Shown: in pieces, positions 38,108 through 49,202 of the stretch
How the letters are laid out: each line of letters opens with the position of its first letter
Position numbering within the stretch: the stretch's first letter is position 1
NCBI GenBank assembly: GCA_015179025.1
Contig: WHUX01000015.1
Coordinates: forward strand, 186,001 to 250,000
Direction of reading: 5' to 3'
Length of the DNA stretch: 64,000 nt
From: Terfezia claveryi
Lineage: Eukaryota > Ascomycota > Pezizomycetes > Pezizales > Pezizaceae
Program-made: the position numbers and the translations under genes
The notes under the pieces: generated by a model
Seen by the model: the letters and a program-made list of their open reading frames with translations, nothing else
Database searches by the model: none
What the model was told of the DNA's origin: nothing

Positions 38108-39778
38108 ATGCCCCCTACAGTTACAACTCTCACGATCCGCAATCTCTCCCCACACATTGTCACTATCACCTCCCTCGACCGGTTTCCTCTTCCCCCGGCA
38201 CAACCGCTGAAGCCTACCCTCAATAATATTACAGATTTCAATAATCTCGCCCATAACGTCACTAGTCTCCTGAATAAGAGCCCATTGAAACATACCTACC
38301 TCCCGAGTTTACTCCCTTCCCCCGGACCAGACCACGCAAAACTCTCGGCTGATGCGCAGGCGTTCCATACTGAAGTGGTGGACGTGAAAGTGGGCGAATT
38401 CGCAACTCTTGCGGGGGATAAATCCCAAATCAATCTCACCAAAGACGGAAGTGACGAGATTCTCCGGGTGACATTCAGCAATACTGCGGGCGGGAAATGG
38501 AGCGTAGATATTAACCCACAGAGTAAAGTCATCTCTAGGCAGATTATCACTATCACAAAGCCGAAGTATGACGAGGATTATACCTCTGCGGTATGGCATA
38601 TTGGTCATGCACAGCTAACACTTGTTTGGACTCCGCCGCTGAATAAATGGATGGCCCCCCTACCGGAGGCCTTACCTCTCTGCGCGCTATCGGTTCCAGG
38701 CACGCATAATAGCCCAACATACCATGTTGCCGCACCGTCGGTACGGTGCCAGGCGCATCCGATACCAGTGCAATTGGCTAATGGAATTCGGTTTTTCGAT
38801 ATTCGCGCACAGCCGGAGCAGAAAGGGACCAATATGTGGCTGGTGCATGGCGCATTTCCGGTGTCACTCACGGGGGGGAAACATCACCTTACCACCCTCC
38901 TGAACCATTTCTATGAGTTTCTGGCTGCGAACCCGTCAGAGACGGTGATGGTTAGTCTTAAGCGCGAAGGACCATTCGAGGTCCCAGATGCGACGTTTTC
39001 GAAGATTCTCTATAGGATTATTGCGCCGAATGAAGGAAATTGGTATACTGGGGTGGAAATCCCGACGCTGCAGCAGTGTAGAGGGAAGTGTGTGCTCATT
39101 CGTCGGTTTGGGTTACATCCTGGGGTCAAAGACTGGGGTATCGACGCGAGCTCATGGCAACACAATACACCTAACCATATCTCCTCTGGTGGACACATCC
39201 AGGTCCAAGATTTCTGCGAGGTCCTGGCGGAGAAAAATGTCGACCAGAAGATTGAGTATGTCACTGCGCATATTGATCGCGCAGGGGTGTATACCTATAC
39301 AAAGGATACCGTGGAGAGAAATAATTACTTACCCCCACCAGTCTATCTCAACTTTCTCTCGGCGAGTAACTTTTGGAATACCAAGTGCTGGCCAGATAAG
39401 GTGGCTGAGAAGGTTAATCCGGCGGTGGTGGACTACTTGGCCCTGAAGCATATTACGGGGAGGATATCGGGGGAGGGGGATTGTGGGACGGGTGTGTTGG
39501 TGATGGATTATGTCGGGGATAAAGGGGACTGGGATCAGATTAGGCTGTGTGTGAGTATGAATGGGCTTGTGGGTGGTAGGAGGATGCTGCTGGATAAAGA
39601 GATGATGGAGAAGGCAGTGAGGGAGAAGGCGGAGAAGGCAAGAAAGGCGAAGGAAGAGGAGGATAAGAAGAGGGCCGAGGCGGAGGTGAAGGCTGAGGCA
39701 GCAAAAGCAAGGGCGGCGAAGGTAAAGGCTGGGGCAGCAAAAGCAGAGGCGGCGAAGGTGCAGGAAGAGGGGAGGTAG
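38108..39778 (+). CDS. PLC-like phosphodiesterase (PI-PLC X-domain type), 556 residues
   Basis: Likely cleaves a glycerophospho- or inositol-phosphodiester, in the manner of bacterial-type PI-PLC. It is a single exon starting at the first ATG (MPPTVTTLTIRN). Residues 1 to about 170 form a beta-rich N-terminal region I do not recognise. The X domain runs from about 190 to 495: LSVPGTHNSPT places the first catalytic His at 200, GIRFFDIRAQ follows, and MWLVHGAF places the second catalytic His at 247, a spacing close to bacterial PI-PLCs. Later motifs include ETVMVSLKREG and CVLIRRFG. No signal peptide or C2/EF-hand/PH domain is visible, so this is not a classical eukaryotic PLC-delta. Residues about 499-556 are a Lys/Glu/Ala-rich helix, probably coiled coil or lipid/acidic-surface binding. 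Substrate is unknown. Confidence 0.88.
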   Translation: MPPTVTTLTIRNLSPHIVTITSLDRFPLPPAQPLKPTLNNITDFNNLAHNVTSLLNKSPLKHTYLPSLLPSPGPDHAKLSADAQAFHTEVVDVKVGEFATLAGDKSQINLTKDGSDEILRVTFSNTAGGKWSVDINPQSKVISRQIITITKPKYDEDYTSAVWHIGHAQLTLVWTPPLNKWMAPLPEALPLCALSVPGTHNSPTYHVAAPSVRCQAHPIPVQLANGIRFFDIRAQPEQKGTNMWLVHGAFPVSLTGGKHHLTTLLNHFYEFLAANPSETVMVSLKREGPFEVPDATFSKILYRIIAPNEGNWYTGVEIPTLQQCRGKCVLIRRFGLHPGVKDWGIDASSWQHNTPNHISSGGHIQVQDFCEVLAEKNVDQKIEYVTAHIDRAGVYTYTKDTVERNNYLPPPVYLNFLSASNFWNTKCWPDKVAEKVNPAVVDYLALKHITGRISGEGDCGTGVLVMDYVGDKGDWDQIRLCVSMNGLVGGRRMLLDKEMMEKAVREKAEKARKAKEEEDKKRAEAEVKAEAAKARAAKVKAGAAKAEAAKVQEEGR

Positions 39779-41501
39779 TAAAAGGTATTGCAGGGCAGGG
39801 TAACAACCCTAGGAATGTGTAGGATTATGTCTGTACTTGGGTTGTATGCTACGGCAAGGTTTTCTCTCTTGGGTCTTATTATATCATGTGCAATTTGGAA
39901 TTTGGCTATTTATTGGCAGTTGTTTGATTTGATACAGTTGGAGCGTATATATATACTTACTAGACTAACTTGTATTTTTTTGGGGGCAGAAGTCATTCTT
40001 ACAGCCTGTGAGGAGGAGGAGGAGGAGGGTTGTGCAATTTTCTTACTTACCGGAAGCGTCCCTGTTTCCGGGTGGGAAGAGAGAAGGGTTAGGTTTCCTG
40101 GGGGATAGAGACAGTATATAAATGAAAGAAGGAACTGACCCTGTCTTTCGTTCACTTGCTTTTTTCCCCAGCTGAGGTCTATGGTGCGCAGTGATACTTC
40201 TATATAAAACCCCCATTACCTTACACTGCCCTGAAGGAGTATAGGAAGTTGTATAATATCAGGCGCCAAAAAATGTTAAATGGCGTAGTGCAGAGATTGG
40301 GATCTGAGAGCATTCAGGGTAACACATCCATACATCTAATGTCCCAAAATTAGACTTTTTTTTTTTTTTTTTCAGGAGGGGGCGTAGAGTTTAATATCTC
40401 TTTTGTTTTGATTCTTTTCCTCATACGTTATACCTGTGTAATTTTCTGTTGATAAACTCGAAAAAAAAAGGGATAGATATCACTCGTAAATTATTACAAA
40501 TTTGTAAGTCAACCCTTGCACCCTAATTAATTAATGTAGTGTGGTTCCATTCAAAACTCACGTACGTTGACGCTTTTGTTTCAAATCGGTTTCTATATCA
40601 AATATGTTTTCATGCTGTAGTGTGTTTTCCATGTCTTGAAGGGTTGGAGCTTTCACATCTCAACCATGCATGCAAATCTAGCCTTGTTGGCGCTGAGTAA
40701 GCACAAGTCACGAGACCTCATATGGCTTTGGACGCCTGCAAAGAAACAGGGAGGGGGTGAACATCTTTGCATCTGCATGCGCACCCAGCAGCCCTTCGGT
40801 CACGTCTTCCAAGCCCAGACTATTCCTGGCCTACCAACAGACTATCCCAACCCCCACCCCGAAATGTGGGAGGCGAACGCGTCTTCCCAGCAAGGGGGTG
40901 GCCAATGTAGAGGTGAAAAAGAAAATACCCTCCATCTCATCTCTCCATTTCCTTACCCTTCGGCAGCTTGTCTTCTTTTCATCTCCCAAAGAACTTTTTG
41001 CATGTTTAGCGGTAGCTATCAATAAAAGTTTGGACTTTACTGCCTCCCAGCAGCTAGCATACCTACTTGGGGCTGGAAGTCGGAGGACATTCTTTACGCC
41101 TTGAACAGGCGTTTGACGGACTGGTATCAGGTTTCGGGTTTAGATTACCAGATACCCAGGCTTCTGGCATCCATTGCATCTTACATCACATTGTCTTTGT
41201 TCAGCTTTGATTCCGCTGTGTTCTTGTGCTGGGTTGAGGAATCTTCCAGGCCTGGGCCATCAAAGTCACCCCTCGGCCATCTGCTTTTTGTATTTCCCCG
41301 TGTTTCCTGTCCTTCGGCAATAGGCAGACTTAGACTTACCTACAAAGACTGTCCACCCATCTGCATGGGCATCCACATATAACCCACCAACTGGACCAAT
41401 ACAGCAAACCCCCGCTCCTGGGCTATCTTTCATTGCCCCTCCTATTTCATCAAACACTTGCCACCTTCACTACCCCACCAAATAAATCCCGCATAACCAT
41501 C
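39779..41501. other. Intergenic stretch
   Basis: No gene is supported; two overlapping plus-strand frames near 40,640-41,100 have no domain features. It holds a T-run (near 40355-40373), one copy of the dispersed motif TCAGGGTAA (40314-40322) and, at its right end, the C-rich leader of the next gene. Confidence 0.5.
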
Positions 41502-42858
41502 ATGCCGCCCATACGCACTCACAAACGCTCCAACTCTTTTTCCGGCAATGGAAACGGCACAAGCGGTAACATCGTTTTACCCATGCAAACAAAGTCGAAG
41601 AGATGTATCTCTTTTTACGAGGATCCCCAGAAAGCTAAAGTTGATCAGGAGGATGAAGATGCGGCTATTGAAAGAGCTACGAGGGCATTTGAGCTGGAAG
41701 CTGCAAAGCAAAGATTGTTAGACGAAAGGGATTTGAGGGAATTTGCCAGGGGTGTTTTTAAGTATGATATTCCTGCCATCCCCATGATTGTGATAGGATG
41801 TTATGCTAACTTGGGAATGGTTTCTCCATAGGCGGGAGTACCGAGCTCAGAGACTGGACAGGTGGAGGGAACAAATCGGCTTGGGCAAACGCCGAGGGGA
41901 ATGGGGCCGTGATATTGGTACTGGCTGGGAAGGGAATAGGGCCCGCTCAATGTCGCCTGTTGCCGTGGGCATGGAAACGCCAGAAAGCGAAGAAGAGGCA
42001 CTGCAGCAATTGGATGATGACGACGAAGCAATGGAGACAGATGACGATGAGAATCCAAAACCTCAACCCGCAAAACGTATCTCAACCAGGTCAAAGAGTC
42101 AGTACCGTCAGAGATCGTATAATTTTTCCAGCGCTGGGAGTGCCATCAAACAAGGGAAGAGAGCTGAACAGGATGTTTCAAAGGGAATTGCAGATTTGAT
42201 TTCAATCCCACATGCGATTCAAAGAAGGCTTCTCAAGACGATGAATAGTGTTTGTCTTACTGCAGCATTCAACTTTACCAAGAAACATAGGTTGCCACTT
42301 ACCCTAAACATCAACTCCCCCTCGCCAAAGACCACCCGGCTCACTGTCCACACATTGACCGATGCCATCATTGCCGCGTACAACAACGGTACTATTCCTC
42401 CTGAAAGTGTTTGGGAGGATATTGCTTTCGGGTTTGTTGGGGTTTTTGAGGCTGCGGGAGTCCTGGATGATGCGGTACTGTATTTCAAGATGAGATTGTC
42501 AGATAGGAGGATGTGTGCTGTGTTGTTGGCCGGTGTTGATTTACTGCAGGCACTGAGGGATGAAGAGGGAGTGAAGAAAGGCGAGGGGATTTTGAGAGAG
42601 GCGGAGGAGTTGATTGAGGCGGCGAAGGAGAGAGGGCTCTTGGAGGGTGATGAAGAGGATGGGGATTGGGATGAAGATATGGGAGAAGAGGAGGAGGATG
42701 AGAAAGAAAACATGGCCTTGAAGTTGGCCAACGACGAGAATATGGTGAAGCAAGGGGGAAACAGTGTTGCGTATCAGAAGATCGGCCCCAGCAAGGTTGA
42801 TGCGAAGATGGGAGATGAGGAGGTGATGGTTGGTGCTGAAAGTGATGAGGATGCGTGA
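41502..42858 (+). CDS. Conserved-looking hypothetical protein, two exons, 428 residues
   Basis: I do not recognise the family. Exons 41502..41761 and 41832..42858 join in phase across a 70-nt intron with GTATGA, a GCTAAC branch site and CATAG, restoring ...FARGVFK-REYRAQRL. The start ATG gives MPPIRTHKRSNSF. Residues 1-50 are Ser/Asn/Lys-rich; about 50-120 form a charged helix (DEDAAIERATRAFELEAAKQ) running into an Arg-rich stretch. A Glu/Asp segment follows, then a folded-looking region about 215-340 (IADLISIPHAIQRRLLKTMN; ESVWEDIAFGFVGVFEAAG; LAGVDLLQAL). The C-terminal 90 residues are very acidic with an Asp/Glu run. Basic N-terminus plus acidic tail would suit a nuclear protein, but that is inference. 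Confidence 0.8.
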
Positions 42859-45560
42859 GGTGGAGGTAGTGATTGGTGCTGAATGTGACAGGCATATGAG
42901 ATGGAGTTCAGTTAGTCTTGTGACCAGGGTTCAATGAGTGTAGGAAGCTTTATGACGGATTGATTTTTGGGGAGCTTATGGGGTAGGAGGTTTTTGCACA
43001 AATGGGGACATCGCTGCTACAAAAGTTGTTGAAGGCATTTAAGGGGGGTGGTGGAATAGTGGTGTATATGATTTCTCTTATCGCACTAATCTGATTCTCC
43101 AACTGATCTATCCGATAAAACCTGGAAACATACCGAGCAATGCGCACAGAAATGATGCATCGTTCCTAGAATCAGATAAACCTGGCCCGTATCATAATGC
43201 CTTTTATCAGATCCCCATATATGAGGGCAGCTGTGATGGTGATTTGAAGAATCTGATACTCTGTTACTTATGTTATGGTCCGTGAATGGAAATTATCTGA
43301 TTCTTTGTACGTGTAACACCAGCGGGCTATTCCGAAGTGAATAGATCATCTGATTCATGTCTAACGCTAAAGAAGTGAGTGGGGAATACAACCCCCATGC
43401 GCTATTCCACTCTTCTACTAGAATCTGTGTGAGACAAGTTTCTACCACGGCGGTGGGCTGCTGTGGTGATTTGCAGAATCAGATACAACTATAGTGTTAG
43501 TATTAGATAAGATATCTGATTCTTTGTGTAACGCTATCTGTTGGAGATATCATATCCAAACTAGCCCATTGTATACCAAACGTCGTAACAATCAACGCGA
43601 TAACTAAATATCCCTGTAATTAAGAACCATGTTACTGAGAACGTCAACAACTTGGGCTTGAGCAGTTAAAAGCCAAGGTAGCGAAAGCATTCTGTTGTCA
43701 ACCGGAGATGCAAGAGTACGCAAACATCCAGACATTAGCACAACAATTGCTTACTTGCTAGTGAAGAAGGAAGATAGGTGATTGGTGTGGGAGGATTGGA
43801 ACTCAACCCCATCTTATCTAGCCCTTTGAGTTGCATGTTTTGATCCCTTGGCTCAGTAGATTTGAATATGAATATGGCCATTCCCTGACCGGAGGAGGTG
43901 CTTGATCGCCTTAGTTATTAGCTCCGCTCTACTCCCCTGGGGCCTTGACTCTTCCTCCAAGGCTTCGACGATGAACAAATGCAGATCAGTAGGCCCCCAC
44001 TCCTCCCTTCCCCAACTCTCAATCGAGCCTAGTTGAGAGTGAGAATGCTGGGATTGCAGCTACGCAAGCCAAAGAAGCAGAGAAGGCCACACAGATCGAG
44101 CCGTAAGCATATTGATGATGTCAAGACTAAGATTCCAAAAAATTGTTGGAAAAAATACGAGAGGAAGTGCTAAGATAACAGCAATGTAGCACCGCAAGAC
44201 ACTCTATATTTGATGTGCCGAGAGAGAGAGAGAGGGAGCTGATTTGTGGAGGATAAACGACATCATGCGTGGTGGCCGTAGTGGCCGTGGAAGAGAGAAA
44301 GAGAGAAGAGTTGTAAAAGGGTATTCATGGTTAAGTACTGTTTCAAGATTCAGGGTATATTGAGGTGTCTTGTCTTGTGTTGTTTTAGGTTATAATTCAT
44401 TTGTTTTCATTTTGTAATGATTGTTGGTTGGATATATATTGGGGGGTTTAGTGGATGCAGCCATGGCATGGCGATCGCCACCACGCGGTTGTTGGATTAT
44501 AGTAAAGTAATTCCGGGTCAGGCCAACCCGCGCGGGAGGAGGGGGGTGGGGGGGGAGAAAACCAAGCAGGATAGGTATTGCAACTTACTTTACAGCAGAA
44601 TTTCTTCCGTCAAGTGTGTAAGCCTGGCTGGGGGGAACATTGGTGTGAACACATGAAGTAAAAGCCGCTTTGTGTGAACCTTGCCAAATAAAATTGTTTA
44701 AAAAAAAAGATTTTTGAATGCAAGGGAGTAAATAAGTTACCCTGACGTTTCTGCCGATTCAGGTTGTGCGTATGTGTGTTTCTGTAAGGAGAAAAAAAAT
44801 ATTAAAAAAATATAAAAAAAAAAAAATAATAAAAATCAAACGTAGACATATAACTTGAAGGAAAGAAAAACAACTGTTTGAATTCTTTTTGAATTCTTTT
44901 CTTTTTTATCTAATTAACCACATACAGCCTCGGTGAAAAAAATGGTTATGGGGGATAAATATGAACTTAGGTTCCAATAAAATAGAATACATGCATGAAT
45001 TCAGATTAACCAAAAAGAGAAAAGAGAAAATAGAAAGAGTGAAGGAAAATATGTAACTAGTTGTGAGGAATTTTAGACGTCTTTATTGATTGCGAGCATA
45101 TTGGTTTGGGGGGGTTAAGTTTGGGCTGGAAACGAAGAAAGTGCGCACATAAGTGGCAGTTCAACAGCTATTATACAGTATCAAATCAGTTATTATACAG
45201 TATCAAATCAGCTATTATACAGTATCAAATAGCCTTGTCATCAGTAAACACCGCAAGCTACTATCCCAACAATGCCGCATGTTGTCCTGACGCGAAGATA
45301 CCGTATTCTGTACATGTAGCTATATGAAATTACTCTAATGCTAGCTATCCCCCATAGCAGTGGCTTTTGCTATAGCTAGGGTCTGTGGCACTGTATATAG
45401 CCAACGTTGACTTTTGATGTAGCCTGCGCCAGCGACAGCTATACCCATGGCCAGCCTGCTAGGTCCTTTACCAGCGTATATCATAGAAATTTATTCCTTC
45501 TGTGGATTGAGGTCTGTTGTATATGCAAATATTAGCCCATGGACATATGTGAGGATTATT
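42859..45560. other. Gene-poor stretch with repeated AATCTGAT-type motifs
   Basis: No intact gene. Between about 43088 and 43535 the octamers AATCTGAT/AATCAGAT and their complements occur at least seven times, partly within an imperfect direct duplication (about 43219-43320 versus 43455-43535). From 43,640 to 43,760 the plus strand has a 38-codon frame (QQLGLEQLKAKVAKAFC...) that may be an eroded exon. A GA microsatellite lies at about 44221-44235, an A/T-rich block at 44700-44930, and a copy of TTACCCTGA at 44737. Confidence 0.5.
45165..45230 (+). repeat. 22-bp tandem repeat, three copies
   Basis: Three adjoining 22-base units (45165-45186, 45187-45208, 45209-45230), each beginning CAG(C/T)TATTATACAG and ending TATCAAAT. 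The middle copy differs from the others at one base (C to T). The array ends about 350 bases before the decayed TPR-array gene. Confidence 0.92.
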
Positions 45561-45589
45561 AAGGGAAGGAAATGGCGAGTCTTGTTCTC

Positions 45590-46290
45590 GTGCCCTGGTT
45601 GGGTCCAGTTCGTAAAGAGTTAAACCTTTACCCAATGTTGGATGATGTCCTTCAGATCTGTCGTATTAATATCAATAGTACTAGAGACAGTGCACTGATG
45701 GCGGCCTCCAAGTGCTATAGGTCTTCAGTTCGTTCATACCCGCTGCTAAACCAGACCCCAACCATACTGCTCGGGCCCAAGTCCCGCAGATTTCCGGTTC
45801 GTTCATATAGGCTGCCTAGCCTAAGCCCCAGATTGTTCAACCGCCCTCTGGTGTTTCCTCCACTGAGCCTATAATCAGGCAATGGCCTTGAAGACCTCCA
45901 GCTCGTTCATATCGCCTTCTCAAATGGTTTCCTAGATTAATTAAACATCCTGCTCGGTCAAGGCTGCCTCTGATCGGGCAATGGCGGCCTTCAAATCCTG
46001 CAGATTTCCAGTTTGTTCATATCGGTTCTTCAGAAGACCCCAAGGTTGTTCAATCATCCTGCTCGGTTTCTAGTATTTTGAATCCACTGCTGCCTCTGAT
46101 TCGGCCTCAACGTCCTGAAGATTTTCAAGTTGTTAATGTCGGTTGCTAAGAAAGGTCCCAAGACTGCTCAACAGGGTTGCTCGGTCTGGATGATCCTCTG
46201 GTGCTGCCTCCAGTGCCATCTGTAATCCCCTAGTAGCAGCCTCTACATCCTCTCCCGTCTGATATATATCGTTGATTCAGATAACATGAA
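45590..46290 (-). pseudogene. Decayed tandem-TPR gene fragment
   Basis: Reading the minus strand recovers a series of about 40-residue tetratricopeptide-type repeats broken by stops and frameshifts. Examples are TGEDVEAATRGLQMALEAA followed by PEDHPDRATLLSSLGTFLSN (from about 46265), then ENLQDVEAESEAAV, then LLKNRYEQTGNLQDLKAAIA and RSEAALTEQD (near 46030-45950), then weaker copies near 45900, 45795 (TGNLRDLG) and 45720 (TEDL, stop, HLEAAISA). The pattern of RYE-TG-NLQDLEAAI and PEDHPDR is that of the long TPR arrays found downstream of NACHT, NB-ARC or CHAT domains in fungi. No such partner domain survives here. There are too many stops for function. Confidence 0.78.
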
Positions 46291-47522
46291 CATAAGATTA
46301 CACCACAGACAGTATATTTTAAGGCTAGGAAGAATGAATATCTGCCGAGATTCCCTGTATCAAAAGCAAAGTATAATTGGTTAACTGTGGTTTGACGTGG
46401 GGTCTAAATAAATTGCTGGTTAGCAAGTAGATAGAAAGAAACTCCTTTAATTTAGATTTCGAATACTAATAGATGTATGATTCCAGCCTTGCCTCGTACG
46501 ATGGGATCTGGTGTTACCTACGTCGGAACCTGAGAATGTATTGGTTGCGTGCAATACCAGTCTCGAAACATATTTCTGCACACAGAGGAGGAATAGGACA
46601 TTTCCGTCCAGCCCCATAGAATCTGATAAGATGAGCTACTTCTGTAAGTACAGTATATACCTATAATACTCGCCTGCAATTATAAGTACGGCCCCATGTC
46701 GAATTATATGGCCTGGGTCGCTGTTCCCCACCTTCTGGCTCTGCTTATCATTGGCAATGAGTGCTCGATACTACAGTCATATTGCAGTATCTTCTCTTTA
46801 GATACATCCGCCGCAGTCAGGCAAAACAGCACCCCCGCCGGTAGCAGAAAGATATCAAGCTCATTAATTGCTATGATGCTGGTATTCATCTACAGCGATT
46901 GACCGGTCGATGGGATGAACTGGTCGATGGGATACGCTAAAATCACATACAAACGGTAGCAGGCGCGCCCTTTTGCCTCTCGTGCCTGCCTGCCGTGCCG
47001 TGCCCCGCTGTCTACAAAATCAGATAATCTGGCAGTGGTAACATTGTTGGTAGTCACAAGAATCTGATAAGCCCTATTCACCAGCCGCTTGGCGTGTGGT
47101 GGAGGGATGTCTGCAGCCGTTTTAAAAAAAAACTGTCAAGATTTTCTGCGACGCAGCAACAGTAAAGTGGCAAACTCCCAGCGAGAAAAGGCTGCGATAC
47201 TTGCTGCGACAAACAGTCACTTCGACAAGGGATTATTTGAACAGACGGGATTCGATTGGCAGGAGAAAGAGACGCAGGTGAAGAGGAAACTTATAAACAC
47301 CTTTTGAGCGAGGATACCCGGCGCCGCAGGTGATTGGATTGGAGCGATTGTGAGTGGGATCTGGGACTAGGAAAGGAGCAGAGAAAGGAGGAAGGAAGCA
47401 GGAGCTTCAGCAGTTATAGGGACTGGGACTGGGACTGGGACTGGGACGTTAACGACCGAGCCGAAACCGGGCCCGGCTGACCACAAACCTTGCATACACA
47501 CCGCACACAGCAAAAACCAACC
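46291..47522. other. Intergenic and promoter region before TIM23
   Basis: No gene is supported. It contains three AATCTGAT/AATCAGAT motifs (near 46620, 47018 and 47061) and ends in the TIM23 promoter, which has a GGGACT hexanucleotide repeat and a C/A-rich leader. Confidence 0.5.
47419..47447 (+). repeat. GGGACT hexanucleotide repeat in the TIM23 upstream region
   Basis: About 4.8 perfect copies of GGGACT, ending about 75 bases before the TIM23 ATG. It may lie in the 5' leader. Confidence 0.95.
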
Positions 47523-48227
47523 ATGGCCTCCTTCTGGAACGCCCTAACGGGCAAATCCTCCTCCAGCGCCCCCACCGGCTATTATTCCTCAGGCTCCAGC
47601 TTCACTTCCACAACCGACACCCCTTACCCCACCAACCCGTCTGCCCACGCCGGCCCAACAGCCGAAGACCTCTCCTCCTTCATCACCACTCCGACCTACG
47701 ACCCCGCCTCCTTACACCCTCTCGCCGACCTCTCCAGCGACACCCTGAGCTACATTAGCCTTGACGACGCATCTACCCTCCTCCCCGGTTCCAACACAGG
47801 AGCACTCCCTTCCCGCTCCTTTACCGACGACCTCTGCTACTCAACCGGCACAACCTACCTCCTTGGTCTCACCACTGGTGGTCTATGGGGCTTTACAGAA
47901 GGATTAAGGAAAACTCCGAGAAGTGCCCCGCCCAAGATTCAACTGAACGCTGTGCTCAATCACATTACCCGGAGAGGTCCCTTTTTGGGAAATAATGCAG
48001 GGGTGTTGGCGTTGGCGTATACGTGCTTGAATGGGGGAATTGGGAAGCTCAGGGGGGAGGTGGATGGGGCTAATGGAGTGCTGGCGGGAGTGCTGGCGGG
48101 AGCACTGTGGAAAAGTACGAGGGGGTTGAGGGCGATGGCGGTGGCGGGGGGGTTGACGGGGTTGGTGGCGGGGTTGTGGCAGGTGGTGGGGAGGGCCTTG
48201 AGGGAGGAGAGGGAGGAGGGAGATTAA
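47523..48227 (+). CDS. tim23: Mitochondrial import inner membrane translocase subunit Tim23
   Basis: Forms the channel of the TIM23 complex in the inner mitochondrial membrane, importing presequence proteins together with Tim17 and Tim50. The 234-residue protein begins at an ATG in ideal context (ACCATGG), MASFWNALTG. Residues 1 to about 105 are the Ser/Thr/Pro-rich intermembrane-space domain. The Tim17/Tim22/Tim23 domain follows: DDLCYSTGTTYLLGLTTGG and LWGFTEGLRKT (about 112-142), TRRGPFLGNNAGVLALAYTC, GANGVLAGVLAGALWKSTRG, then a last hydrophobic Gly-rich segment (AVAGGLTGLVAGLWQVVGRA), giving four membrane helices. GxxxG-type motifs are intact. Length is near the family norm (222 in yeast). 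It is intronless here. The call is secure. Confidence 0.97.
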   Translation: MASFWNALTGKSSSSAPTGYYSSGSSFTSTTDTPYPTNPSAHAGPTAEDLSSFITTPTYDPASLHPLADLSSDTLSYISLDDASTLLPGSNTGALPSRSFTDDLCYSTGTTYLLGLTTGGLWGFTEGLRKTPRSAPPKIQLNAVLNHITRRGPFLGNNAGVLALAYTCLNGGIGKLRGEVDGANGVLAGVLAGALWKSTRGLRAMAVAGGLTGLVAGLWQVVGRALREEREEGD

Positions 48228-49084
48228 GATCGGGGAAGGGAGTAGGAGGGGGAAAAGGAGGGCGTGGGAGTGGTGGTGGGTGATGGAAGTTGGATGCTGG
48301 GAGGTTGCGGAGGGAAACACAAGATCTCAGGATGGATGCGATTATTTCTGGGAGCATGATGAATACGCCTATGATTTACCTTTCCCTCCCCTCTCCCAGA
48401 ATAAGTCGAAAGAAGTAGTACATAAAGTTTCTTGTGCAGCGTGTACAGGTGTCGGTGTAACATTAGTTAGACTTGGGCAAAATGATCATTTTTATCACCT
48501 CTTCTCACCTCTTTTTTTTTTTTTTTTTTCTTTCCTTTTTTGTTGTATATAGGGCAATTATCTAGCCCATGTCAATGCTTATTTTGAGGTCTAGCAGACC
48601 GATAAGTTAGATTACTAGGTGCCCCAACTTCAGGGGTCTTGGCACGGGCCTTTGCCAAAAGATGAAGGTATGAATCAGATATAGGCCCTCGCTTGTCAGA
48701 TTTCTGCAATTCTACAGAGTTTTGGGGGGGGGTGTGCGTATTGTACTCATCTTACCCTGAACTTACTGTGGGGAACCTTTTTTTCCTTTTTTTTTTTTTT
48801 TAAATTGATTGTATAGTTATATCCAATCTGTTGTTGTTATTTGTTTGTTTGTTTGTTTGTTGTTGTTATTGTGATGGTGGTGGTTTTCTATTATCATTAT
48901 ATTCAGGTTTCCCAGCCGGATATCTTCAGGAAAAATCTGATATAAAAATTGAATTTAAGTAACCTCTTTTGGAGGGTGTCGTGCCAACCAGACTAAATTA
49001 ACCTTACTCCACTTAGACTAACCATATTACCGATACAGAAAATTCTTGGCGGCCCCACTTCCCCCCAACTATCTCTTGTAGATA

Positions 49085-49128
<44 letters not shown>

Positions 49129-49202
49129 CCACCACCACCCCCCCACCTTTCCCCGCAAAAAATATAAATAAAATAAAAATACAAAATAAAACAAAAAATC
49201 AA
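48228..49202. other. Intergenic region between TIM23 and TRM732
   Basis: No gene. It holds a T-run near 48511-48530, a GTTT repeat near 48840-48860, a copy of TTACCCTGA (48752-48760), and, next to the TRM732 start, an AAC trinucleotide repeat that probably lies in the leader of that gene. Confidence 0.55.
49087..49129 (+). repeat. AAC trinucleotide repeat in the TRM732 5' region
   Basis: About 14 copies of AAC followed by a short CAC run, ending about 75 bases before the ATG at 49203. Short AAC runs also occur at the start of exon 2 of the same gene, where they encode Thr. Confidence 0.95.

Noticed and set aside
42219..42731. 170-codon minus-strand Ser-rich frame
   Set aside because: It is antisense to exon 2 of the two-exon gene at 41502-42858; its Ser run is the complement of the acidic tail.
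43640..43760. Short frame QQLGLEQLKAKVAKAFC..., perhaps the tail of a BTB/POZ protein
   Set aside because: Only 38 codons, with no BTB core found upstream; too weak to call.
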